Shown in pieces: positions 26,201 to 38,000 of a stretch of DNA of 64,000 nt. The DNA comes from Rachycentron canadum (lineage: Eukaryota > Chordata > Actinopteri > Carangiformes > Rachycentridae), in the NCBI GenBank assembly GCA_038496675.1, contig CM076652.1:7036410-7100409 (forward strand). The letters run 5' to 3'. The notes beneath the pieces were generated by a model. The model did no database searches, was not told the origin of the DNA, and was given only the letters and a program-made list of their open reading frames with translations. The position numbers and the translations under genes are program-made. Position 1 is the first letter of the stretch. Every line of letters begins with the position of its first letter.

Positions 26201-28718
26201 CACCGCATGAGTGGAGTGGTGGACCATAAAGTTTTTACTGACCCTGTCGGTCTCTTACTATCCCTCTCTGTGTGCCTATCATTCATGGTGCACAGATGTG
26301 CCTGTTCTTGGACTGGGCTTGCTGGTTGGTTTTCCCCCTTAAACTAAATAATTTAGAGTTTATTGTAAAGTAGAGTATATACAAACCAGATGTATTTCCA
26401 GTTATGACTAGCGGCAGGTTCTTCCTGTGATTTATGTGTCCCCTGGGAGGAAGTCTACTCTGGCCAAGCTGAGTCAAACTTCAGTTTAGATGCCAATCAA
26501 ACCCTGTTTATCTTGTCTCATGTTGTAGTGTTACTGTTTTGAATGCAACCAGCAGGTGGCATCACAACAACTTCCCCTGCTAAGCTCTCCACCATCAGTG
26601 ATAACAACATTGTGTGACTCCTCTCACCTCCACTACTTGCCATTAAGCTATCTATATCTAGCACCCAATTAAACTATGTTAGGTCAATAAAATCATCCAG
26701 TGTGGTTTTCAGAACTAAGCTATTCAGGTAGCTTCTTTCCATAAAAACTTAGCATGTTTGTGGTGAAGCCTTTTGGTTTTTGCTTGTTTGTTTTTAAGTT
26801 AGTTTTAGAATAACATGATTGTTATTATGGAGATTGGCAAACCTCACTGATCATTTCCCAAAGGCTGCATCTACACCGAAGTACACAGAAAATTGTAACA
26901 CAGGAAGTCAGTGATGGTTTGTAGTACCCCAGAAAAAGAGCCTTTTAACTACACTTAACTACACTGAATATCACCTGACTAACATGAATTCAAATTTCTG
27001 GAATAGCACTAAAATTCAAGCGACACAGAAACAAAACTTAATGATTGTTTCATTCTGACAAACACTGGGGATTAAAAGTGATAGATCTCTAATGTCTCAT
27101 TGTTTTAATTGCCACATCTTATAATTGGTTTTCTCACTTGTACAAGCACCTGCAGGTGACACACTCAATCTTCAGACACACAGATGCATGTACTTTAATG
27201 CATCCATAAAAATTGCAACAGACAAACACACACACATACAGAACAAGCTACTGTGAAGGGTGTGAACACACATTGATCTGAAATGAGAATCATTGTGGGA
27301 TTCTCACACCCTGTCTGACAAGAATCACCTGCAACCACACTTCCAGATGTCATTACAGAGGAGTCAGGGCTCTGTGTTACTTCCACTCTTGACTTCACTA
27401 ATTTTTTTTTGTCAAACCTTGATGAACCCAACTTGAATGAGCTGAGCTACTTTACTACAATATTTCAATTTTGTATTTGAGCAGATGAAAGCTATAGTTT
27501 TGCACACCTGCTTATTTATGCAATTATATGGTAGCAGTGAAATGCATAAAATCAAGCAGACCTGTAAGTAGCTTTAGTTCATATGACATCAAACATCATT
27601 AATGATGATCTCAGAGACGTTAACCACGATTCTTGATGAAATTGCTGATCTTCTTGGTTTTACACAAACTAGTCTCTACAGCTTTTACTCTGAATCAAAT
27701 TAGCGGCATATCTGCCAACCAAAAGACCTTGTTGACAGCTGACAGAAAAGCTATGCTGACTCAGATCACCACTCCCCACAGCTGTGGTGAGCAGAAAAGC
27801 ATCTCAGAATGAACAACCTGTGAAACCTTAAGGCGGGTGAGCAACAGACCAGACTGGGCTTCTCATCTTTCACCAAGAACAAGACATCTGAGGCTGCAGG
27901 CTTGCATGGGGAACAATTTCTTGAGACACCTTAGGTGACCTCATATTAATCAATGATATGAATGCCACAACTTATCTGACTGTGCACATCCCTTTATGAC
28001 CACAATTTATCATGTCCTCGTGACTAATTCCAGCATAATAATGAACCATGTCACAGAGTAAAAGTCGCCTTGAACAGGTTTCATTAACATAAGTGAAAGC
28101 AGAATACTTCAGTGCCGCCACAAATCTGCAGAAATGATTTGACACATTTGTATCAATATAACCCAGAAAGTTTCCATCATCTTGTGGAAACAGTGATACA
28201 AAAAAAATTTTGAAAAGCAAAGAGAGGCCCTCTCCAGTATTAGTATCTCATTCCTTATAAAGTGCTCAGTAAGTATGCAAAGGTTTATACTCAAAGCATT
28301 TGTATAGACATTAATAAGTCTGTCACCAATATATTATACTATAACACTGTAAATCATAGCCTCTGCCAATGATGACATTGTATTAAACCACTAGCATCTC
28401 ACACCAAAACAAATGCTTTGTTGGCCTCAGCCCCCTGCCCTCCTCTTCCTCCTCCTTCATCACGTTCTCAGCCAGCAAAAAAACAGACACTAAACACACA
28501 ACAAGAAAGCCACCACAGTGTGTAAGAGACGAGACGAGACAAAACAAAACAACCGCCCGCACTAGCAGCGCCATGACTCCATAGCTCCATGGCAACGGTT
28601 GCGGTTAGCCAGCTAGCATTAGCGACATTAGCCGTGCAAGTTAGCTAACGTTAAACATCTAACGTAGCCGGTCACTAATGAAAAAAGACACGTAATGACA
28701 GCGCAACGAGTTACTTAC
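23286..28718. other. noncoding stretch, no gene recognised
   Basis: AT-rich DNA without recognisable exons. Short open frames lack motifs. A small T/C-rich patch lies near 24720-24750. From about 28540 the CpG content rises towards the candidate promoter patch. Confidence 0.55.
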
Positions 28719-28871
28719 CCACTGAAGAGAAGAAAAGCCAGTTCAGAGTCAAGTGGGAGCCTTCTAGCAGCTCTCCATCCAGGCCAGTATTGGCTCCGTG
28801 GTCGGACTGGGCAAGTTCAGCTACGGACGATCCGCGGGAATCGCGACACTCACGGAGTCAGTACCATCTAA
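28719..28871 (-). promoter_or_regulatory. CpG-rich patch with strong minus-strand splice donor; candidate noncoding first exon/promoter
   Basis: Against a CpG-poor background this patch has many CpG dinucleotides (for example gatccgcgggaatcgcgac), and CpGs continue into 28550-28700. On the minus strand it ends TTCAGTGG followed by GTAAGTAAC, a near-perfect donor. Short ATG frames inside it close quickly (for example ATG GAG AGC TGC TAG), so it would be 5' UTR. It lies about 6 kb past the peds1 stop on the same strand, where mammals have UBE2V1. I looked for the conserved Ube2v1 core further left and did not find it, so the gene it would serve is unknown. Confidence 0.35.
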
Positions 28872-29009
28872 AAGCTTTATGGATGTTTGGTGGATGAGCG
28901 GGATTTGAGAAGGTTTTTTTTTTTTTTTTTTTTTTTAATGGTCTTATCTCGGCCTTCATGGCCAACATACATGTTTTTTTTTCCCTCTCTGTGCAGGAAG
29001 TCATGGCAG

Positions 29010-29285
29010 GTGCACTCACCTGAGTTTAAACCCACCGTGACGTCACCGCCAGTTTATAATTTGGCCATCGCCATCTTGGTTTTTTGAATCCAGAAGAAAG
29101 CATTTTTGGAGCTGAGGAGGAATGAAGAATGGATCCAACCTGCTTTACTCTAAATGGGACCATAATTTAAAAAGCGAAGATCATGTCTTACTGAAGAAGA
29201 CTTGGAAGCAGTGATTGAAACCATAAATTCATTAAGAAATAATTTACTGAGGTAATAAATCCAATAATCTGCTACTTCATTTGAG
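29010..29285 (+). repeat. probable teleost interspersed repeat remnant
   Basis: Phrases such as acccaccgtgacgtcaccgc, ggccatcgccatcttggttt, tgaaaccataaattcattaa and tttactgaggtaataaatcc appear in the same order in a repeat I recall from percomorph genomes. Identification is from memory of the pattern, without a library search. Confidence 0.35.
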
Positions 29286-30706
29286 TTTCTTTCAAAGGAA
29301 AAAAGTATATGCAAGAGCAACACACTATACTGTATATTTCTGCATTCGGAGGGACTAGGAGCTTACATTAATTATCTTATAAAATTATATTTCAAAAGTC
29401 ATTCTTTTCTCTGTAACTAACTGCTGCAAGTCTTTCCATCAACCCTTGTATCTCAGTATTACTAATAGAAACTTTAATAGCTACCAGCATGAGGCACTGA
29501 TCAGCCAAGCACATCAACATAGTGAGATCCAATATGTTACCACCATGCAGAGAGAGCAGGAGTGTGTATGTATGTGTGTGACAGTGTCTGTGTGTGAAGA
29601 AGAGGACGGCCTACTTGCATGTGTGTCTTGTTAGTGCTGGGTGTAACAGTTGAAGTGATGGCAGTAATGTGGGAATGACAAAGGAGCTCTCACTGTGAGC
29701 TATATGAAGATGTGTGAGATCAGCAAGAGTTCTGCAACATGTCACATTCCCTGGTGATTTTGTGTGTCTGTGTGTGCACATGTTCACACTCAGGTACAAC
29801 AGAAACTGTCTGTGTCTGTGCATGAGAGATACTAACACACAGTTCCCTCTTATACTTATCCAACAAAGTAACTGATCTATATTTCATAATGAGACAAATA
29901 TTAAGGAAACATTTCCAAGAAAAGTTCATAGATCTCCACATTACAGCTTTCACTGACACCACAAACACCCACATTCAATCTTTCAAACTTCTCATACTGT
30001 GTGTAGCCACTGTTATAGTAACTGCAGAACTCGGAGAGGCTGACTCGCTGGAGAATAATTAGTGAGCACCTAAAAATGGCATGCTACAATAATGAAAATG
30101 TCTAACTATGTCAACATTTTCCAATTAAGAGAAATTATTTGGTGAAATTACAGTTTCACATTTGGAATGTCACAAATGTTTAATCCATCACTAGTTCATT
30201 TCAGTCATGCTTGAACTGTGGTTGGTCATTTTTCCTCTGTTGAATTTAGTCCTTGGTTCAGACTGAAATATCTCCACAATGTTTCCCCTCACACTTTATG
30301 GCCCTGAGAGGATGCATCTTAATGCCTGTGGCCTAACTCTTAACTTCTCCTCTTATGCCAGAATGAGACTGAATTTTTTGTTTCCTGGTGAAATATCACA
30401 ACCATTTTTGGATTGATTACTAGGAAATTCAGTGCACAGTTATATCCCCATCAGGATAAATGACTTTGATAAGACGGTTAGAGAACCTATAGGATTTAGA
30501 GGCATCTAATGGCAAGGTTTCAGATTGTAACAAATTTAATACCCCTCCTGTCACGTCTTCCTTTCCAAGCATGTTGAACAACATATGATGGCCTGCAGTT
30601 AACATTGCGGTACAATGTAGTGGTACAGTGTGGTAGGCTTTTGGGAAGAGCCCCTTAGATTCCTATGTAGATATAAAGGGCTTATTCTAAACTAACACTA
30701 ACCTTT

Positions 30707-30742
<36 letters not shown>

Positions 30743-31744
30743 AGATTAGAGGAGTTGCATATCTCCTTGTTTTGAAGCACTGACATGCTTGACATGGTTT
30801 AATCCACATGCTTTCAAAACTCAAATATACGACACTAACCTACTCTAGATTTTTTTTGCATTCCTATAACCTTTTCCATTCTATCGCAACAGGACCATTG
30901 CTAGGATAGCACTACAACATTATGTCCTAATGTTTCTATGATGTATCTAGTATCCCCTTTTAGGACTTGACATCAATACTGTTCACACCAACTAAAAACA
31001 GTACATTCATCTTGCCAATATATCATTGATTCCACTAGCGGGCAGCAGTAATGCTGGTTAGACTCTAGACTCTGGCTGTTAAATTGATGCGTAATAATCT
31101 TCTGTATCACTTTCCTGTCAACACCTGTCTCTGCCCCTCCTCCCCTCTTTTTCCTTCCTGTCCTTGTCTCCTCTCTTTCTAATTACCTTCTCGTCCCTCC
31201 TCCCTGGCACTGGCCCTGCCTCTGGCTCTCGGCAGGATCCACAGGGGCCTCTGCAGCAGCTGTACCCCAACAGGGGCTCTACCTTCTGGGGAGTTTGCTC
31301 TGGATGGTGAGACTCACTGAACCAGTCTGGGAGGTCATGATGCCAGACATACAGAGCAGAACGAAGTGAATGTCTGACCTCTGCAATCTGGAGCAGGGAC
31401 TTGAACCTGACACTAGAGGGTGCTAGTGCTTCAGCAGTGGTATTTCACTACAGTTTGTTGCTTTCCTCTCAAATCAAACTTTTGAACTAGCCACAAGACA
31501 CAGCATTAACCCTGACAGAAAAACATGCTCTAAGATTAATGAAAAGTGCTCATCCAATAACCATACGCCCCCATTTTGTCTGCACATACCCTTGGATCAT
31601 CAGGCTTTGTTATTTTCCAAAGATTAAGGCATTAATGGGACTTCATGGACGTTTTGATGGTCTATATCAAAACTACATGCTAGATAGAGATGCGATATCT
31701 TCAAATACATGTTTTTCATATTAAAGACAACCACACCAAGTGAA
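29286..31744. other. noncoding stretch
   Basis: No gene recognised. A31 run at about 30709-30739. Pyrimidine-rich patch at 31120-31200. Confidence 0.5.
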
Positions 31745-31763
31745 CATTTGGAGTTAATAAATC

Positions 31764-31769
31764 TTTATT
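31764..31769 (-). terminator. candidate poly(A) signal AATAAA (distal)
   Basis: The plus strand reads TTTATT, that is AATAAA on the peds1 strand, inside an AT-rich context typical of mRNA ends. It is about 3.1 kb past the stop codon. Confidence 0.3.
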
Positions 31770-33019
31770 TAAATCAAAGAGCAGATAAAAACATTAAGGC
31801 AGACGAGCAGCGAGCGTTGAGCTGCAAAATGGAACGTCAGAATTTAACTATACAAGGCTTGATCCGTTCATAAAAAAATAGAAAATTATGAAGCCAGAGA
31901 AAAAAAGAGAACACAATGTGAGAGAGAGCATGTGTGCATGTGTGTCTGTTTGTGTATAACTGCAGTCAAGAGATTTACTGTGTATGTGTGTGCGTGTGTG
32001 TGTGTGTGTGTGCATGCAAGTGAGACATGATTTAATTTGCATGTGCTGATCATGAGTGAACAGGTGCTTGCAGGACACATTTAAATCAGTAAAAGAATAA
32101 AGTGCTGTTATTATTGACCTTCTATGGCTGAAGGGATTTCCAGCCTAGAAATAAAACTACAAGTCAAGCAGCTAGAATCTCTAGTACAGAGTTAGTAACA
32201 GCCAACTAAAGTGCATGTGTCACAGTATGAAATATAAACAAAAATCAGAGATACTAAAGACATTTTTTGCATTCTCTAAGCAACTTGGTGACCAGTTTTT
32301 GCAGAAAATTACTTTTTTTTTGCTCCTTCCTTTCACATCAGTTGACACAAACTGATGTAAAATGTTGCCATGCATCTCTTCAATGACTCTGATTTAAGTT
32401 TAGAGTTTTGTGACACATTTCTTATTGTCGAGTGTTTAATATTTACAGTTGCAGTCACATACGCAGCACAGTGGGTTAGCCAGCGGCACCAATTCGCATC
32501 TTGCAAAACAGTTAGTTTTCTTTTTCTTCTCTGACAGGACGTGGACATGGCAACAAACTGAAATTTCTAAAATGATTTTGAATGACTGCAACTGTTTATG
32601 GATGACTGCAAATGTTTGCTATTTTTGTGGGAAAGCAAGTTTATCTGTTGAGGATAAAAAAAGGATTTTCAAGCTTTCTTAAATTAGAAATGATTAAGTA
32701 GGGCCGAATAGCGGCCTGGTTGTTATGAAATATTAAAAAAAATCTTGGTGATGCAGAATGGAACAAGAAGCATTGACCAGCCAACCTATCCCTGCCCTTA
32801 GGCGTCCAATTTTTTCGTGAAAATGATAATGCTAACTACACATGTAGGTCGTTGGTCTTTGGGGGCAGCCACAAGCATCCACCAGGAAACTAAACTAGTC
32901 TTTCTCATGGAAAGATATCTCTACAGACATGTTTGGGGTTCAGTAAGAACAAACCACTGATGCCAAGAAGGTTTAGCTTCTGTCTCAAATGGAGGACAGA
33001 CATTTGAATATATACAAAC

Positions 33020-33360
33020 AACCTCTCTCATGTCTGTTTGTTAAATATGAAGCTGGAAATAGGGAAAACAGCCAGCATGGTACTGTCCAAAGGTAAGAAA
33101 ATCTTTTTTTCTAGAAATAGTTTGGCAATTTAACAAAGTTGTTAATTAGTGAGCTTTAGAGGTGCTGGTGGGTGGATTGTTTTACCTCTGAACAGGATGC
33201 TAGCCGACCATGTTTCCAGTCTTAATGCTAATGTGTCTTAACAAGCTGCTGAGTGCAGCTTCATTTTTTATTTATTTATTTTATTTTTTTAATTCACACC
33301 ATATCAGGGATGAGAGTGGTGTCAATCTTAGCTAACAAGAAGAATATTTCCCAAAATGTC
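33020..33360 (+). repeat. percomorph interspersed repeat, one forward piece and one inverted piece
   Basis: The forward piece (33020-33262) contains ctcatgtctgtttgttaaat, atgaagctggaaatagggaa, gtccaaaggtaagaaaatc, ttagtgagctttagaggtgc and tgctagccgacc, matching in order a very common percomorph repeat. The piece at 33309-33360 (tgagagtggtgtcaatctta ... atttcccaaaatgtc) is the other end of the same family in the opposite orientation. No coding capacity. Confidence 0.65.
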
Positions 33361-33405
33361 CAAGTGAAGATTCCTTCAAGGTTTTCATATCTACCAGCCA
33401 CGAAC

Positions 33406-33467
33406 GTGGTCTTGGAGACAGCAACAGGAAGAACTACAGAGGTGGTTGTGAGTACTGTGATGGTGTC
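33406..33467 (+). repeat. unclassified repeat, copy A
   Basis: gtggtcttggagaca ... ggaagaactacagaggtggt ... gagtactgtg matches the copy at 55041-55110 over about 62 bp with a short indel. Confidence 0.7.
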
Positions 33468-33820
33468 ACAACTGTGCAATGTCACAAAACTTTACAGGTG
33501 CAACCCAAAGACATAGTAATGACTGAGTCAGAAGGTTAACATGATGATGAGTGTTGCAGCTGCTGTGGTCCCTTTGCAAAATGGTCTCTAGTTGCTACCT
33601 ATTTTAGACCTAGCCTGTATCCATCCAGTAGAAGTTCATCTGGGTTACTTTTCTAGCTGGACACCTTCTTATTGAAAATTTTATATACAAAGACAACCAA
33701 ATAAGTCTGGTTGTCCTGTTACTTTGCTTTAAAAGTGCAAAACGTGAAATTCTTCACTACAATTAGCTCACCACTTGGCTAAAAATTCTAAACTAATCTG
33801 GACTCAAGTGAAATATAGCT

Positions 33821-33826
33821 TTTATT
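33821..33826 (-). terminator. candidate poly(A) signal AATAAA (proximal)
   Basis: TTTATT on the plus strand gives AATAAA on the peds1 strand about 1.07 kb after the stop. It precedes, in the peds1 direction, the repeat remnants at 33.0-33.5 kb, so using it would keep them out of the mRNA. Confidence 0.3.
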
Positions 33827-34666
33827 TAAACTTCTATTTAATTCTTGATACCGTCATTCGGAAGTGTTTACGTTTGTACATGCTGCTTTCTGTGCTCCTC
33901 AAGTAAGAAAAAAAAAAACAAACTCCCAGACTCCTTTAACATAAAAACAATCAATGAGAAGAGTCTGCATAAGAAAAGTTCTGCAGTTTGTCAAAGCACA
34001 TGTAGGATGAACAGAGTTCTGTCAACAAGTAACCAAAACTGAATAACATGATTTAAAGTTGTACTAATCTATGCAGTGTATAAGTATGCATCTGCAACTG
34101 GACTGCTGTGTTTATATCAGTGCGAGGAAATTCATCATAGAAGCTACAGTATGTATATTATAAAACCTTTTTTACATGTGTCCTCACCAGTCTAAATTTG
34201 CCTGGCTCTCACTGTCTGAACATCTTAGCTAAAGCACAGGCACAAAAATTAGTTTGACTTCTAAATTCTTAATCTAAAGCACACAATCATCAGAATTTCA
34301 CCTTCTTGTGTGTAAATGCAGCCAGAGTTTGAAGAGGATGGTGATGTTTCTAGAAAGGACTTTCAGAAAACAACCTTAACACTAAATAACAGACAAGAAG
34401 AGTTCTGAGGAGACAGTGACTGAACATTTGACTTCTAATTTTGTCTGTTTGTGTGTGAGATTGTGTGCAGGAGTGTATGTGTGTGTGCATGTGTGTGTGG
34501 TGTCACTCCTGGAGAGCCCAACCTCCAGAAACCTCCTACACCGACACACCTCCACACCTCATTGGTTAAACAGGCCTACAAGCTGCAGTTACAGCAGTGT
34601 CCTCACCTAGTCAAAGCTTGTTAATTTGCAGACTCCAGCACATACAGAAATCACTTCAACCACCTT

Positions 34667-34701
<35 letters not shown>

Positions 34702-34889
34702 AAAGACGGTTTCTTTGAATGCTCTTTAGCAAAAAAGCAAGAAGCACAGAGACATGAGTAAATTGTAAGTTAGTGAGTGCGTGTTTGTGTGTGTTTCTCC
34801 CCATCCATTGCTATTTCAGTGTTTTTGCATCTGAAAGGCCATCCCTCCAACTATCAATCCGTCTGTCTGTGTATTTTTGTGTTTATCAG

Positions 34890-35011
34890 TCAGTCAGTCT
34901 TCTTAGCCCATGCCAGGTCATCTGATCGGGGTTTCTGCCCTGACAGACATTCGATCAACTGCTCCATCCGTCTCCAAAAGCCCAGCTGGTCCAGTGGATA
35001 GTTACACCAAC
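34890..35011 (-). CDS. peds1: peds1 last coding exon (C-terminal tail and stop)
   Basis: The acceptor is ttacatcccag before GT TGG. The exon encodes (G)WCNYPLDQLGFWRRMEQL, a short acidic/basic helix and the tail KPRSDDLAWAKKTD, then TGA at 34890-34892. The W-NYPL-GFWRR-DD-WA pattern matches the family C-terminus. The last four residues KKTD fit the cytosolic KKXX ER-retrieval signal. The 3' UTR continues towards lower coordinates. Confidence 0.96.
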
Positions 35012-38000
35012 CTGGGATGTAAAGAAAAATATGGAATAAAGAGAATAAGGAAGGAAGAAAGTCAGGAAGGTGGAGAAAAGAGGAGAGGATTAGAGGGAGA
35101 AGCAAAAACATACATAAGAAATGGAAGAATATAACAGAATTTGGAAAAAATATTGAATTGTAGGTTTAATTGCTTCTAAAATTAGCTATAGCCAACAACA
35201 GACGTGATTGTACGTTGTGATTTATGTTCATTTGTTTAACTAGATTTTATAGAATGACATGAAGGATGACTATGATGTACGAGCCTAAGTATTTTAGACA
35301 GATCACTCCATGGTCTTGGACCCCTGAGGGGATTTTGCTACTGTATTTAGATATTTGTTTAGTCTCTGACCCCGCCTACTGCTCCAACTATACCCACGGA
35401 GCGAACACAGGCTCATATTGACCTGTTTCTCACCATCATTCCTCCATCACCGCCTCCTTTTCCCACTGGACCTGCTCTTGCTAGCGTCTGTCTCCTTAAG
35501 TTTTTAATCTCTTTCCTTTACTTCCTCTGACTTGTATTGTCTCCTTTCTTACAGCAAACCTGTCTCTCTCTTATTATAATGTCCAGACTTCATTTCAGAG
35601 GGGCAGAGGGACAGACATCATTAGCCCCTACTAACACAAACATACATGTATACACACATGCTTTTCATTCTTGTTCACTTTACAGGCCTTTAATGGCTAT
35701 GAATAAATATGTCTGACGTAAATACCTTAATATATGTATGGCCATAGGCCAAAGTACACATGAACATGCACATAATGCACACATGATTATACAGTAGTCT
35801 ATGTGAATACATGTGACTGCTCTGACATACATTACACATACAGTCATGTCTTTGCTGAGCACGTTACACGTGTGTGCCAACGTCACTGCTTTAGTAGCAG
35901 CTGAGCACTCCCTGGACATTTGAGATGAAAAGCCATTTTACTATCCTTACTCCCCCATACACAAACAACTGATGCACTTGTATGTAAAGTACCCAGATAA
36001 ATGCAATTTTACTTTAATATCAATAACACAAACACACAAATGTAGAAATAAAGAAATCAGAGGCATGTGTCATACAAACACATACACAGACAAGAAGCAA
36101 ATAGAGACATCCACATGGGTTGTGTGTACTTAGCCCTACCCTTGTCTCATGCTTACACACCACCACCCATGATGTGTTTGCATAGGGTGCATGCTATAGC
36201 TGCAGGGATATGAGTGTGAGTGTGTGTCCCTCCAGTGACCCTCTCTCTGCTGGAAGACATAAAGCAGCCAGAGGTTTTGTTTGATTTCACTCTTTGCCTC
36301 CATCTCTCCTTCTTACTCCTCTCTCTCGCTCCATTTCTCCTTCTTTTGCCACATACTCCTTTTTTTTTTATTCTTCCAAATCCCTGCTTCCTACCCCCCC
36401 CATTCTCTTCCCTCCCTTTCTCCCCCGTCCTCCATCCCCCCTCTGCCTGTGAAGTCCTATTTGTTAGAACAGACAGCAGGTTAGCATTAAATATACATGG
36501 GGATTGTCAGCCGGTGGCGAACACAAAGGCAGCTAGGCGAGCCCCAGTGGAATCCAAGCCCAGCCTAGGCAGCCAGGCTAGGGGAGCAGGGGGCCGTCAC
36601 TGTCCCCTGTGGGCCCCACGACCGCCAACAACCCACCTCCCACCACACACACACAGGTTAGAAACTGAAGAGGAGGTCAAAAAGACTAGTACACACACAG
36701 ATGCTCGACTATGCAGATGCACGAGTATGAGTGTGTGCGTGTACAAACACACACTTTCCCTGTCCCCTACCCTCCTACCCCCCTAACTTGCTCACCCACA
36801 CATCTGTCGTCCGCAGGGGCACAGGGTGACGTACAAGCTGAGTCCCCCTTGTGTATCCTCCCTCTTTTCTCTCCCTCCCTCTCTCCCTCTCACCCAGATG
36901 CACACAGAATACTGAATGTGGATCTATTACGGAGGCCTTGTGTCTCAAAAGACAAGCACGCAAACAGAACATTTTCTTTTAGTTATTTATAAGAAGTCGA
37001 AAAGACAGACAGACAGACATGGCTGCCATTTTATTTAATCTGCCGAGGAACTGCAAGTGAAATCATTCTGGAGTCATCAGCTCCAATTATGGCGATCTAA
37101 AATGGCTGCCCATAATATAAACACTAATAAATAGCTAATAGTATTCAAAGGTCATGTTACACACATTTAAGGATTCAGTCTCTCAGTTGTGTGACCAATG
37201 CAATTGCTAAAAAGCAATGCTTTTATTTTGGGAATGTACAGTGTTACATTAACTTTGGCAAATATTTTTCATCAGTTCAACAATGTTTACAGAAGATCTA
37301 CACATCTATACTTAGTTGAACACTTCCCACTTCTTTTGAAATAAAGGCAACATGAATTAGAATAGAAGCCATGATCAGCACTCATATGACTGATGCTTAT
37401 TGGCAGCACATTCTTTGGTCGAATGAGACCAAAATAAATTTGTTTGGATCAGACAGGGTCCAGCATGTCTGGTGCGGACCTGCTTGTTAATATGTAATCA
37501 CATTTGTTGATTTAAATAAACACCAATTGGGCTTTCAGACAGAACGTGATTATAGCTGGACATGTCACCACGAAGCAGAAGCTCCCGCCGTGTTAAGAAC
37601 CTGTCGTTGCCAAGATGCATCTTTCCAGCGCTAAGAAACAACCATTAGCACCAGCGCCGCTAATAATATAACGAGAGGGAGCAGTGAGTAAGAGACTCTG
37701 GGTGCTCTCAGGGACAGAGAGTCGCCTGGGGAATGGCTTGAGAAAGAGCTCAGTTTCCACAGCGACCGGTTTCAGGTGTACTTTCCATGCTTGGCTGGAT
37801 GCCTCGTTTCTACTGGTCAGGCAGGTGTTTGTCAGAGCGAGCAGCGGTCAAACGTCAACGACATTGCCTCGTTATGCCTGAAGGCCCCATTAGAGAATTA
37901 AAATCACTCTACAATCCTGTGCTGAGCTATTACCAGTTCTCACCTGTAGTGATGCAGTAGTATGTTTCATGTGGCGAGACGTGGTGGATGCGGTGGTGTT

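Larger units (their letters stand above)
31745..34889 (-). other. possible peds1 3' UTR and downstream region
   Basis: No coding sequence is visible. On the minus strand, AATAAA signals occur at 33821-33826 (giving a UTR of about 1.1 kb) and at 31764-31769 (about 3.1 kb). The stretch also holds a T30 run (A30 on the minus strand, 34670-34699), a (TG)n-rich patch near 31980-32010, a percomorph repeat remnant at 33020-33360 and a second short repeat at 33406-33467. The true cleavage site cannot be decided from sequence. Confidence 0.35.
35012..37943 (-). other. peds1 intron 5
   Basis: About 2.9 kb. It contains a long polypyrimidine stretch (36290-36470), a GC-rich patch (36510-36640), a Tc1-like relic (37410-37481) and a CpG-richer block at 37530-37900 next to exon 5. 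Confidence 0.8.

Noticed and set aside
1..28000. ube2v1 coding exons downstream of peds1
   Set aside because: Looked for the conserved E2-variant core (for example WGLEDDEDMT and GPKYPEAPPF) on the minus strand and found none.
28695..28871. 59-residue plus-strand frame starting ATG ACA GCG in the CpG-rich patch
   Set aside because: Two other frames are equally open there because of composition, and no motif or homologue is recognised; the minus-strand donor is the stronger signal.
36220..36786. Longest open frame in the window (188 codons, plus strand)
   Set aside because: It lies across a polypyrimidine stretch, its product is a leucine/serine/proline low-complexity string, and it sits inside a peds1 intron on the other strand.
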